Of a stretch of 36,223 bases of DNA, positions 1 to 8,218 are shown one piece after another (position 1 is the first letter of the stretch; each line of letters starts with the position of its first letter). The notes beneath the pieces were generated by a model. That model was not told the DNA's origin. It did no database searches and saw only the letters and a list, made by a program, of their open reading frames with translations. This DNA comes from an uncultured Collinsella sp. GTDB lineage: Bacteria > Actinomycetota > Coriobacteriia > Coriobacteriales > Coriobacteriaceae. Where the stretch lies: NCBI GenBank assembly GCA_958433005.1, contig CAUAWV010000022.1:1-36223 (forward strand). The letters run 5' to 3'. Made by a program: the position numbers and the translations under genes.

Positions 1-2
1 CT

Positions 3-40
3 CGCACGGAGAGCACATTAAGTGCTCTCCGGCTCGTGCG
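3..40. repeat. Two-part inverted repeat at the left edge
   Basis: GGAGAGCAC (8-16) and GTGCTCTCC (22-30) are perfect complements around a 5-nt loop. They are flanked by a second matching pair, CGCACG (3-8) and CGTGCG (35-40). No T-run follows on either strand, so it does not look like a standard intrinsic terminator. It could be the end of a gene lying outside the window, or a dispersed palindromic element. Confidence 0.5.
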
Positions 41-103
41 GAACTCGCGATCGACTTCGCATGCCGCCGGGCAGCCGGGGCCGACGCGAGGTTCAAGATT
101 GTC

Positions 104-136
104 AAAAAAGCGGTCGGCGCGCAGTGCGCCGACCGC
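104..136 (-). terminator. Rho-independent terminator of gyrA
   Basis: A perfect 11-bp GC-rich stem (110-120 pairs with 126-136) closes a 5-nt loop. Read on the minus strand it is followed directly by six T residues (109-104). It lies about 40 bp beyond the gyrA stop codon. Confidence 0.9.
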
Positions 137-176
137 CGATATATGGGGTCTGATATTTTCTACCAGCTAGTTCCTC

Positions 177-2918
177 TTACTCGTCTAGGAGATCCTCTGG
201 CATGTCGTTGCCGTCGCCTAGATCGACAGGGGTTTCTTCGGGGGCAGAGCCGTCTTCTGTGGCTTCGCCTTCGGGCTTCTCCTTGGCGGCCGTCATGCGG
301 GCTACGGCGCAGATGCGGTCGTTGTCGTCGACGGTCATCATCTTGACGCCCTGGGTGGCGCGGCCGGTCTGGCTGATCTCGTCGGTCTTGACGCGAATGA
401 CCGTCGCGCCCTCCGTCACGATGAACAGCTCGTGCTGCGGGCCCACCGTCTTCATGGCCGCGAGGTTACCCTTACGCTCGGTCATTTGGATGGTGTAGAC
501 GCCCTGGCCGCCGCGATTCTGCTCCGGGTAGTCCGCGACCGGCGTGCGCTTGCCGTAGCCGCGCTCGGTGATGACGAACAGATCGCCGTTGCCGTTAGTG
601 ACTTCCATGCCCAGAACGCTCACGCCGTCCTTCATACCGATACCGCGAACGCCGCTGGTATCGCGGCCGGTGGCGCGCACCTGCTCCTCGGAGAACATGA
701 TCGCCTTGCCCGCGGTGGTGGCCAGGATAATCTTGTCGCCCTCGCGCACGCGGCGCACGTTCAGCAGCGCGTCGTCGTCACGCAGGTTGATAGCGATCAG
801 GCCGTCGCGACGGCTGCGGTCATATGCGCTCATCACGGTCTTCTTGACCATGCCGCTCTTGGTGGCAAACATCAGATACTCGTCGGCAGGGAACTCGCGG
901 CAGCTGATGACGCTCGCGATCTTCTCGCCCTCCTCGAAGGGCAGCAGGTTGACGATCACAGTACCGCGCGCCTGGCGCGTACCCACCGGCAGCTCGTGCA
1001 CCTTCAGGCGATAGACCTTGCCCTTGCTCGAGAAGAACAGCACGTACTCGTGCGTGGACGCGATGAACATCTCGTCGATGACGTCGTCCTCTTTGAGGTT
1101 GACGCCCGAGACGCCCTTGCCGCCGCGCTTCTGGGCGCGGTAGGCGGCCACCGGGATGCGCTTGACATAGCCGGTGTGGGTGATGGTCACGACCATGTCC
1201 TCGTCGGCAATGAGGTCCTCGACGTCCAGGTCCTTCTCGACATGGCTGATCTCGGTGCGGCGCTTATCGCCGAACTTCTTGGAGATCTCGCGCATCTCTT
1301 CCTTAATGACGCCCAGGATCTTCTCCTCGTGCGCCAGCAGGTCCTCGTAGTAGGCGATGGCACGGCGCAGGCCGTCCAACTCTTCTTGGATCTTGTCGCG
1401 CTCCAGGCCGGTCAGGCGGCGCAGCTTCATCTCGAGGATGGCCGTGGTCTGCTCGGGCGTAAAGCCAAAGCGCTCGATCAGGCGGCTGCTGGCCTCGGAA
1501 TCGGTCTGCGAGGAACGGATGATGCTGATGACCTCGTCAATATGGTCGAGAGCCATCAGGTAGCCCTCGAGGATATGCGCGCGGGCCTGGGCCTTCTTAA
1601 GGTCGAAGCGGGTGCGGCGGGTGACGACGTCGACCTGGTGATCGATGTAGTGCTGCAGCATCTCGCGCAGGCTCAGGCATTTGGGAACGCCGTTGACGAG
1701 CGCCAGGTTGTTGGCGCCGAAGGTCGTCTGCAGCGAGGTGTACTTATACAGGTTGTTGAGCACGACCTGCGGAATGACGCCCTTCTTGAGCTCGATGACC
1801 AGACGGATGCCCTTCTGGTTGGACTCATCGCGCATGTCCGAGATGCCCTCGATGCGCTTGTCGTTGACGAGCTGGGCGATCTTCTCCTGCAGGGTGCCCT
1901 TGTTGACCATGTAGGGAATCTCGGTAAAGACCAGGCGGTTGCGGCCGGTCTTGGTGGATTCCACGTGGGCCTTGGCGCGCACGGTAATGGAGCCGCGGCC
2001 GGTCTCGTAGCTCTGCTTAATGCCGGCGCTGCCCATGATGATGGCGCCGGTGGGGAAGTCCGGACCGGGCATGATCTGCATGAGCTCGTCGACAGTAGCG
2101 TCGGGATTATCGATCAGGTAGCAGGTTGCCTCGATCGCCTCGGTGAGGTTATGCGGGGCGATATTGGTGGCCATGCCGACGGCGATGCCCTGGCTGCCGT
2201 TGACCAGCAGGTTGGGGAAGCGCGCAGGCAGTGCCACGGGCTCGGCGAGTGATTCGTCGTAGTTGGGCTGCCAGTCGACGGTATCCTTCTGCAGGTCACG
2301 CAGCAGCTCCATGGCGGGCTTTGCCAGGCGGCTCTCGGTGTAACGCATGGCCGCCGCGCCGTCGCCGTCGATGTTGCCGAAGTTGCCGTGGCCGTCGATG
2401 AGCGGCGTGCGCATGGAGAACCACTGCGCCAGGCGAACCATGGCCTCGTAGACCGCGAAGTCACCGTGCGGATGGTACTTACCGATAACTTCGCCGACCG
2501 TCCAAGCGGACTTCTTGTGCGGACGGTTGGGGTAGATGCCGCTCTCGTTCATCGCGTACAGGATGCGGCGGTGCACCGGCTTTAAGCCGTCGCGCACGTC
2601 CGGCAGGGCGCGCGCCGTGATGACCGACATCGAATACTCGATGAATGACTGCTTCATCTCGCGGCCAAACTCCGAAATCTGGAGCTGGCCGCCGTTTATA
2701 TCCTCGCCGGCCGAGGCGCCACGATCGACTTCGCCAAAGCTCTCCTCGAGCTCACCGTCGTCGTCCTCTTCCTCGTCATCATCGGCATCGGGGTTATAGG
2801 CGTCCGGGTCGCCGTCCTCGCCCTGCTCAGCACGGGCAAGCAGGCGCTTCAGATCGTCGGGCATGCCGGCATCGCCGGCCTCGCCCATACCCTCGTTATT
2901 GTTGATATCGTCTGCCAC
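177..2918 (-). CDS. gyrA: DNA gyrase subunit A
   Basis: This is the breakage-reunion subunit of the A2B2 type II topoisomerase that introduces negative supercoils with ATP. The 913-residue protein has the catalytic tyrosine in AAAMRYTE (Y193), the quinolone-region motif HPHGDFAVYE (149-158), a C-terminal beta-pinwheel domain and a GyrA box (QKRGGKG), which argues for gyrase over ParC. The start is GTG, preceded by GAGGAGGT. About 75 acidic, low-complexity residues precede the conserved core, and the C-terminal tail is also acidic. The residue equivalent to E. coli Ser83 is Phe154 (codon TTC), a substitution linked to fluoroquinolone resistance elsewhere. Position 87 is Glu (E158), as is normal in many Gram-positives. 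It lies downstream of gyrB in the same direction. Confidence 0.98.
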   Translation of the reverse strand: MADDINNNEGMGEAGDAGMPDDLKRLLARAEQGEDGDPDAYNPDADDDEEEDDDGELEESFGEVDRGASAGEDINGGQLQISEFGREMKQSFIEYSMSVITARALPDVRDGLKPVHRRILYAMNESGIYPNRPHKKSAWTVGEVIGKYHPHGDFAVYEAMVRLAQWFSMRTPLIDGHGNFGNIDGDGAAAMRYTESRLAKPAMELLRDLQKDTVDWQPNYDESLAEPVALPARFPNLLVNGSQGIAVGMATNIAPHNLTEAIEATCYLIDNPDATVDELMQIMPGPDFPTGAIIMGSAGIKQSYETGRGSITVRAKAHVESTKTGRNRLVFTEIPYMVNKGTLQEKIAQLVNDKRIEGISDMRDESNQKGIRLVIELKKGVIPQVVLNNLYKYTSLQTTFGANNLALVNGVPKCLSLREMLQHYIDHQVDVVTRRTRFDLKKAQARAHILEGYLMALDHIDEVISIIRSSQTDSEASSRLIERFGFTPEQTTAILEMKLRRLTGLERDKIQEELDGLRRAIAYYEDLLAHEEKILGVIKEEMREISKKFGDKRRTEISHVEKDLDVEDLIADEDMVVTITHTGYVKRIPVAAYRAQKRGGKGVSGVNLKEDDVIDEMFIASTHEYVLFFSSKGKVYRLKVHELPVGTRQARGTVIVNLLPFEEGEKIASVISCREFPADEYLMFATKSGMVKKTVMSAYDRSRRDGLIAINLRDDDALLNVRRVREGDKIILATTAGKAIMFSEEQVRATGRDTSGVRGIGMKDGVSVLGMEVTNGNGDLFVITERGYGKRTPVADYPEQNRGGQGVYTIQMTERKGNLAAMKTVGPQHELFIVTEGATVIRVKTDEISQTGRATQGVKMMTVDDNDRICAVARMTAAKEKPEGEATEDGSAPEETPVDLGDGNDMPEDLLDE

Positions 2919-3074
2919 GTTACCTCCTCATGGTTTGCGTGGTCCATTAATCATCCTGCCACGGAGACGGCTTTTCCAGGTGCCGCAGATTCGCTCGAAA
3001 GAGGAGGGAAGCGTACTTGGGTACGCGACCGACGATTGAGGGCGAAGGTGCGGTGGCTGGGAAAGCCGAACAGG
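2919..3074 (-). other. gyrB-gyrA intergenic spacer with a small hairpin
   Basis: This 156-bp gap holds an inverted repeat, GCGTAC (3011-3016) and GTACGC (3021-3026), and the gyrA Shine-Dalgarno sequence at its left end. I see no convincing -35/-10 pair and no T-run after the hairpin, so gyrA may be co-transcribed with gyrB. Confidence 0.35.
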
Positions 3075-5105
3075 TTAGGCGTCTAAGAAGCGTGCATCAT
3101 GTGCGTGCTTCTCGATGTACTCGCGGCGATAGCCGACCTCGGAACCCATCAGCTCGCGCACGGCGCGGTCTGCCACCACGGCATCCTCGATCGACACGCG
3201 CTGCAGGATGCGGGTCTTGGGATCCATCGTCGTCGAGGCAAGCTGCTTGGGGTCCATCTCGCCCAGACCCTTGTAGCGCTGGACGGTATAGCCCTTGCGC
3301 TTCTTGGTGATCTTGCCGTCCTTGGCCTTGCCGTCCTCGTCGTTATCGTCGGGGTTCAGGCCCAGACTCTGGATGGTGTCGCGCAGGATCTCGTCTTCGG
3401 GCTGGCGGCCGTTGGGATACACGTAGTGGATCTTGTTGCGCACCTTAATGCCAAAGATGGGCGGGCAGGCAACATAGACGTAGCCGGCATCGATCAGCGG
3501 ACGCATGTACTTGTAGAAGAACGTCAGCAGCAGGATGCGGATATGCGCACCGTCGACGTCTGCATCGGTCATGATGATGATCTTGTGGTAGCGCGCCTTG
3601 GTGATATCGAAGTCGCCGCCGTCGCCGGCACTCGTCGTGACGCCGCAGCCGATCGCGGTAATCAGCGACTGGATGGTGTCGCTCGAGAACGCGCGATGGT
3701 CACCAACGCGTTCGACGTTCAGAATCTTGCCGCGCAGGGGCAGAATCGCCTGGATGTCTCGGCGACGGCCGTCCTTGGCCGAACCGCCTGCCGAGTCGCC
3801 CTCTACGATGAAGAGCTCGGTCAGCTCGGCATCGCGCACCGAGCAGTCAGCGAGCTTACCGGGCAGGGACGCCGTCTCGAGCAGGCTCTTGCGGCGGGTC
3901 GCCTCGCGCGCCTTGCGGGCAGCGTTTCGCGCCTTGCAGGCCTGTTGCGCCTTCTTGACGATCTCGCGAGCGGGCTTGGGATGCTCCTCGAGGTAATCGG
4001 CGAGTCCGTCGCTCACGATCTTGAGCGTCAGCGCGCGCATATAGGAGCTACCGAGCTTGGCCTTGGTCTGGCCCTCAAACTGCGGATCGGGCAGCTTAAC
4101 CGAGATAACGGCCGAAAGGCCCTCGCGCACATCGTCGCCGGTCAGGTTGGCGTCTTTTTCCTTGAGCAGGTTCTGTTTGCGCGCGTAGTCGTTGATCACG
4201 CGGGTGAGCGCGGTGCGGAAGCCCTCAAGGTGCATGCCGCCCTCGGGAGTGTAGATGTCGTTGGCGAACGACATGACGTTCTCGCCGTAGCCGCTATTCC
4301 ACTGCAGGGAAACCTCAACCTCGCCCATCTTGGCCACAGGCGCGTCCGGATCCGATTTGCCCTCGATGTAGACGGGCTCCTTAAAGGCCTCGGGGACGTC
4401 CTTGCCCTCGTTGAGGAACTTGACGAAGTCGATGATGCCGCCCTCGTAGCAAAACTCCTCCACGTGGGGAGTAGCCTCGCGCTCGTCGGTCAGCACGATC
4501 TTGAGGTTCTTATTGAGGAACGCCGTCTCCTGCAGACGGTTGTGCAGCGTATCGAAATCGTAGATGCAGGTCTCGAAGATCTCGTCGTCGGGCCAGAAGG
4601 TGACGGTGGTGCCCGTCGAATCCGAGGTGCCCACGACCTCCATCTTCTTGACGGTCTTGCCGCGCGAGAACTCCATCTCGTAGGTGTTGCCATCGCGACG
4701 AACCTGAACGACCACGCGCTTGGACAGCGCGTTGACGACGGAGATGCCCACGCCGTGCAGGCCGCCCGAGACCTTATAGGCCGAGTTATCGAACTTACCG
4801 CCGGCGTGCAAGATCGTCATAACGACCTCGAGCGTCGGGATCTTTTTAACAGGGTGCTCGTCGACGGGGATGCCGCGCCCGTTGTCGACGACCGTGATGG
4901 AGTTGTCGGCGTGGACCGTCACCTGGATCTCGGTGCAGAAACCGGCCATGGCCTCGTCGACGGAGTTATCAACGATCTCCCACACCAGGTGATGCAGACC
5001 GCTGGCGCTCGTCGAGCCGATATACATGCCCGGGCGCTTACGAACGGCCTCGAGACCTTCGAGAATCTTAATCTCGCCGCCATCGTAATCGTTTTCGTTT
5101 GCCAC
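3075..5105 (-). CDS. gyrB: DNA gyrase subunit B
   Basis: This is the ATPase subunit of gyrase. The 676-residue protein begins with the GHKL ATPase domain (EAVRKRPGMYIG, then VDNSVDEA with the catalytic-region Asn/Asp). It continues with the transducer domain and the TOPRIM domain (EGDSAGGSAKDGRR, LPLRGKILNVE, MTDADVDGAHIR), and ends with the conserved QRYKGLGEM region. I chose the GTG start at 5105 because AAGGAGG lies just upstream. An in-frame TTG at 5123 is possible but would place that Shine-Dalgarno sequence inside the gene. A terminator-like hairpin separates it from dciA, and a weak promoter fits in between. Confidence 0.97.
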   Translation of the reverse strand: MANENDYDGGEIKILEGLEAVRKRPGMYIGSTSASGLHHLVWEIVDNSVDEAMAGFCTEIQVTVHADNSITVVDNGRGIPVDEHPVKKIPTLEVVMTILHAGGKFDNSAYKVSGGLHGVGISVVNALSKRVVVQVRRDGNTYEMEFSRGKTVKKMEVVGTSDSTGTTVTFWPDDEIFETCIYDFDTLHNRLQETAFLNKNLKIVLTDEREATPHVEEFCYEGGIIDFVKFLNEGKDVPEAFKEPVYIEGKSDPDAPVAKMGEVEVSLQWNSGYGENVMSFANDIYTPEGGMHLEGFRTALTRVINDYARKQNLLKEKDANLTGDDVREGLSAVISVKLPDPQFEGQTKAKLGSSYMRALTLKIVSDGLADYLEEHPKPAREIVKKAQQACKARNAARKAREATRRKSLLETASLPGKLADCSVRDAELTELFIVEGDSAGGSAKDGRRRDIQAILPLRGKILNVERVGDHRAFSSDTIQSLITAIGCGVTTSAGDGGDFDITKARYHKIIIMTDADVDGAHIRILLLTFFYKYMRPLIDAGYVYVACPPIFGIKVRNKIHYVYPNGRQPEDEILRDTIQSLGLNPDDNDEDGKAKDGKITKKRKGYTVQRYKGLGEMDPKQLASTTMDPKTRILQRVSIEDAVVADRAVRELMGSEVGYRREYIEKHAHDARFLDA

Positions 5106-5128
5106 ACGTCCTCCTTCAGTCAAGAAAA

Positions 5129-5157
5129 TGTGTACAGCCTTACTAGTTTATCGTAAA
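5129..5157 (-). promoter_or_regulatory. Possible gyrB promoter
   Basis: On the minus strand TTTACG (5157-5152) and TACACA (5134-5129) are separated by 17 nt. This would start transcription about 16 nt before the gyrB GTG. Both boxes are imperfect, and the main support is the terminator located just upstream. Confidence 0.3.
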
Positions 5158-5184
5158 AAAATACCCTCGGGAACGAGGGTATTT
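5155..5184 (-). terminator. Terminator between dciA and gyrB
   Basis: AAATACCCTCG and CGAGGGTATTT form an 11-bp stem with a 4-nt loop (5159-5184). On the minus strand the stem runs straight into a T-tract (5160-5155). It should stop or attenuate transcription arriving from dnaN-recF-dciA before gyrB. Confidence 0.8.
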
Positions 5185-5210
5185 GGCTCTACAAGGCCAC
5201 CAGATGCGAT

Positions 5211-5774
5211 TTAAGGCTCTTTTTTGCTTTGCACGCCCTTGGCCCACTCGGCACTGGCTCTCATGGCATTCTCGAGGGCCTCGCGCAGTTTTTGGTCTTC
5301 GATGGGCGCCACCTGGCGCTCGATCTCGGTGCACTCGGCCTCACTTAGGTCGGCGTGCGGGGCCGGCGGGCGCTCGGTCGTCGCCGGGCGCAGGCGCTCC
5401 TTGGCGGCGGGCGGCGTGTGACCGGGCGCGGTGGTTTTGAACACCAGGCCGTCCACATGCGCACCGGCGCGCTCCATGCGCGCGCGGATGATCTCGCGCA
5501 ACAACGTCATTTCCTGCGTCCACGAGGGCGAGTCGAGATACACCAGCAGCTCATTGGACTCGGGCAGGTAGCGCAGTCCCGTCACATGCCGCCCCTCGCG
5601 CGTGCCCGAGCACACCGCGTTCCATGCGCAATAGACCGTGCGCGACTCCTCGGCGGCCTCCATCTGCGCACGGCGCTCGGGGGTCGCAGCCGCCAGGATG
5701 CGCTGGCGCTCTGCGTTCAAAAACCCGCTGAAGGCGACTGTCTCGCTCTCGCGCTCGTAATTAGCACGTCTCAC
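5211..5774 (-). CDS. DciA-like DUF721 protein (putative replicative helicase loader)
   Basis: This 187-residue protein fits the DUF721/DciA family by its place between recF and gyrB and by a central segment (RYLPESNELLVYLDSPSWTQEM, about residues 67-88) typical of the domain. Family members assist loading of the replicative helicase DnaB in bacteria lacking DnaC/DnaI. The C-terminal third is Pro/Ala-rich followed by a charged helix. The GTG start at 5774 overlaps the recF stop by 14 bp, suggesting translational coupling. The function is inferred from family and context. Confidence 0.75.
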   Translation of the reverse strand: MRRANYERESETVAFSGFLNAERQRILAAATPERRAQMEAAEESRTVYCAWNAVCSGTREGRHVTGLRYLPESNELLVYLDSPSWTQEMTLLREIIRARMERAGAHVDGLVFKTTAPGHTPPAAKERLRPATTERPPAPHADLSEAECTEIERQVAPIEDQKLREALENAMRASAEWAKGVQSKKEP

Positions 5775-6867
5775 CCATGCTCACCACCTTGGCTCGATCA
5801 AGCAGGTCATCGGTAAAGTACCCCAGGTTGGTCGTAGTTATGACCGTCTGGATATCATCGCCAATCAGCCGCAGGAAAGCGCCGCGACGCTCGCCGTCGA
5901 GCTCGCTCATCACGTCGTCCAAAAGCAGCAGTGGGGCGGTGCCCAGGACATCGCGAGCCACGGCAACCTCGGCCACCTTCCAGGACAGCACCAGCGTGCG
6001 CTGCTGTCCTTGGCTGGCAAATGAACGGGCGGAGCGACCCGCCACGGTAAACTCAATCTCGTCGCGATGCGGTCCCACCAACGTCACGCCGCGGCGAATT
6101 TCCTCGTCGGCATGCTCGTCAAGGGCGGCCAGCATGCGCTCGTACGCCCAACCCTTCAGCTCTTCGCGATCCTCGACCTGGGGCAAAGCCCCCAGCGTGG
6201 ACGCATAGGTCACGTTGGCGGCCTCACCTGACGCTACTTGCCCGTAGGCAGTGTGCACATGGCCCGCCAGCCGGTCGAGCAGAGCCAACCGGTGCACGAG
6301 CAGGGCCGAGCCCGCGCGGGCAATCGAATCGTTCCACGCGCCGAGCATCTCGCGGCAGCACCAGGTCTCCTTGAGCAAGGCGTTACGCTGGGTCACGCAG
6401 CGCCCATAGGTGCTCGCAAGATCGGCATAGCGTGCGCTCAGTTGCATGCCAAAGTCATCGAGGGCGGCGCGGCGCACACTGGCGCCACGCTTAACCATGT
6501 CCAGATGGTCGGGGCAAAACAGCACGCTCGGAAGAACCCCGCGCACACCGGCGGCAGAGCATCTCTTGCCGTTGCGGCTAAACGAGCGCTTACCGTCCTC
6601 CGCGCTCAATCCCATATCAAGCACGCGGCCGTCGCCCTCGAGCCTCAGCTCGATCTTGCACGAGCCCACGCCGTCATGGACGAGCTCGGCTGCGGTCGGA
6701 TGCCTAAACGAGGCGCCGCTCGTCAGCAGCTGCAGCGCCTCTATGAGATTGGTCTTTCCCGCCGCGTTGGGTCCCGCAAGTATCGTCACGCCCTCGCCCA
6801 GGGCAAGGCGATAGCTATCGAAGCTGCGGTAGTGCGCGACGGAAAGATCGCGGGCGAACATGGTCAT
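5761..6867 (-). CDS. recF: Recombination mediator RecF
   Basis: This SMC/ABC-like ATPase binds DNA gaps with RecO and RecR and helps load RecA. The 368-residue protein shows Walker A (AGPNAAGKTN), the ABC signature region (SQGQQRTLVLSWKVAE) and Walker B (LLLLDDVMSELD). The start at 6867 lies 9 bp downstream of the dnaN stop. A second ATG two codons in (6861) is equally possible, and no strong Shine-Dalgarno sequence is visible, so translation is probably coupled to dnaN. Confidence 0.96.
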   Translation of the reverse strand: MTMFARDLSVAHYRSFDSYRLALGEGVTILAGPNAAGKTNLIEALQLLTSGASFRHPTAAELVHDGVGSCKIELRLEGDGRVLDMGLSAEDGKRSFSRNGKRCSAAGVRGVLPSVLFCPDHLDMVKRGASVRRAALDDFGMQLSARYADLASTYGRCVTQRNALLKETWCCREMLGAWNDSIARAGSALLVHRLALLDRLAGHVHTAYGQVASGEAANVTYASTLGALPQVEDREELKGWAYERMLAALDEHADEEIRRGVTLVGPHRDEIEFTVAGRSARSFASQGQQRTLVLSWKVAEVAVARDVLGTAPLLLLDDVMSELDGERRGAFLRLIGDDIQTVITTTNLGYFTDDLLDRAKVVSMGETC

Positions 6868-6876
6868 GGCGCAGCG

Positions 6877-7980
6877 CTAGATGCGGACCGGCATGACCAG
6901 GTACAGGTAGTTGATCTTGTCGTAGGACTTAAAGATGCCCGCCTGCGAGTAGCTCTTGAGCTCCAGCGTGATCTCCTTCTCCTTGGCCAGGGCATTGAGG
7001 CAGCCGAAGATGTAGTGGTAGTTGAAGGCGATGGTACCCGACTCGCCCTCGGCCTCGACATCGATCGTCTCCTGCGCAAGGTCCTGGTCATTGGAAATGG
7101 AGGACAGGCCCATCTGCCCGTTCTCGACATCGATCTCGAACTTGACGGCGGGGTTGGCGCTCGCGATAACGGCCACGCGCTTGAGGGCGGCGTTAAAGGC
7201 GGCGACGTCGATCTTGACGCTCGTCACGCACGAATCGGGGATGAGCTGCTTGTAGTTGGGGTACACGCCCTCGATGCGACGCGACACGTAGGTGGTGTTG
7301 CCGGCCTCGAAGACGACCTGGGTGTCGGTAGCCCCGATCATGATGGTCGCTTGGCTGGCCATGATGTTCAGCGCGTCGTTAAAGGCGTCAGCCGGAACGT
7401 TGAGCTCAAAGGAGCCCTCGAGGGTCGAGGTCTCGACCTGCGTGTCGCACACGGCCAAGCGGAAGGAATCGGTCGCCACCAGGCGTACGGTGTTGTTCTC
7501 GACCTTCATGTGCACGCCGCCCAGGATGGGGCGAGCCTTGTCGGTCGAGGTGACGCGCCACACGCGGCCGACCATTTCGGACAAGACATCGGTCGGCAGC
7601 TCCACGGCACTCTCGATGGCATAGGCCGGAAACTCGGGGAAGTCATTGGCATCGAGCGTGTTCAGGCGGAAAGAGCTCTTCTCGCAACCAATCAGCACCT
7701 GGCGCTCGGACAGCTCAAAGGTGACCGGGGCATCGGGGAGGGTCTTGGTGATATTGGAGAGCATCTTACAGGGAATAACCATCTCGCCCTCTTCTTCGAC
7801 ATGCGCCGCGATGCGATGACGGATCGAGATGGTGTAGTTAGAGGTCTGGAATTCCAAGATGCCGTCTTGGGCCTTAACGAGCACGCCCGACAGGATGGGG
7901 AGGGTGGATGCCGAAGCGACACCCTTCATAACGACGCCGATGGCTTGTGTAAGCGAGCTCTGGCTGACGGTGAACTTCAT
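6877..7980 (-). CDS. dnaN: DNA polymerase III beta subunit (sliding clamp)
   Basis: This is the ring-shaped clamp that tethers the replicative polymerase to DNA. Its 367 residues match the usual length of three repeated domains. The N-terminus (MKFTVSQSSLTQAI) and the C-terminus ending in YLVMPVRI are typical; the latter contributes to the pocket that binds clamp-interacting peptides. The ATG is preceded by AAAGG. It lies directly downstream of the candidate oriC and heads the dnaN-recF-dciA run. Confidence 0.97.
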   Translation of the reverse strand: MKFTVSQSSLTQAIGVVMKGVASASTLPILSGVLVKAQDGILEFQTSNYTISIRHRIAAHVEEEGEMVIPCKMLSNITKTLPDAPVTFELSERQVLIGCEKSSFRLNTLDANDFPEFPAYAIESAVELPTDVLSEMVGRVWRVTSTDKARPILGGVHMKVENNTVRLVATDSFRLAVCDTQVETSTLEGSFELNVPADAFNDALNIMASQATIMIGATDTQVVFEAGNTTYVSRRIEGVYPNYKQLIPDSCVTSVKIDVAAFNAALKRVAVIASANPAVKFEIDVENGQMGLSSISNDQDLAQETIDVEAEGESGTIAFNYHYIFGCLNALAKEKEITLELKSYSQAGIFKSYDKINYLYLVMPVRI

Positions 7981-8218
7981 CTTTTAATACCTTTCTATAG
8001 ATATAAATATCTTAATAATAGTAATAGCACTGACGAAACTGTTGATTACTCCCAAAGACGCAGGTCAGACCCAGAAAGAGAATCGACAGCAACCTGTGTG
8101 CAACAGGGGTGGTTTTCCACGTTCAAAACCTGCGCAAAACTTTTCATCACCGCGGGTTGGGTTTTAGACACCTTATGCCCGTGGTTTCGACAAGTTTTCA
8201 ACAGGTGTCTCTATTTCC
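7981..8218. other. Candidate chromosomal replication origin (oriC)
   Basis: This 238-bp dnaA-dnaN spacer holds DnaA-box-like sequences: TTTTCAACA (8195-8203), TTTTCCACG (8113-8121), TTTTCATCA (8141-8149) and, in the other orientation, TGTTGATTA (8040-8048). It also holds an inverted repeat CCTGT-gtgca-ACAGG (8093-8107) and a strongly AT-rich stretch next to dnaN. None of the boxes is the canonical TTATCCACA. The position next to dnaA and the box-plus-AT-rich layout are classic for bacterial origins. Confidence 0.75.
7999..8048 (+). other. Putative DNA unwinding element with DnaA-trio-like repeats
   Basis: Consecutive triplets TAA-TAA-TAG-TAA-TAG occupy 8013-8027. They are followed by a short GC-richer spacer (8028-8039) and then a DnaA-box-like TGTTGATTA (8040-8048). 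In Bacillus subtilis, DnaA-trio triplets lie on the same side of a DnaA box, and DnaA extends along them to open the duplex. A small palindrome, AGATAT-AA-ATATCT (7999-8012), adjoins. Confidence 0.6.

Noticed and set aside
432..2252. Long plus-strand open frame opposite gyrA (606 codons)
   Set aside because: It mirrors the codon periodicity of the high-GC gyrA gene, has a low-complexity Ala/Leu/Asp/Val composition and resembles no family.
3099..5156. Long plus-strand open frame opposite gyrB (685 codons)
   Set aside because: Shadow of gyrB, which has full motif support.
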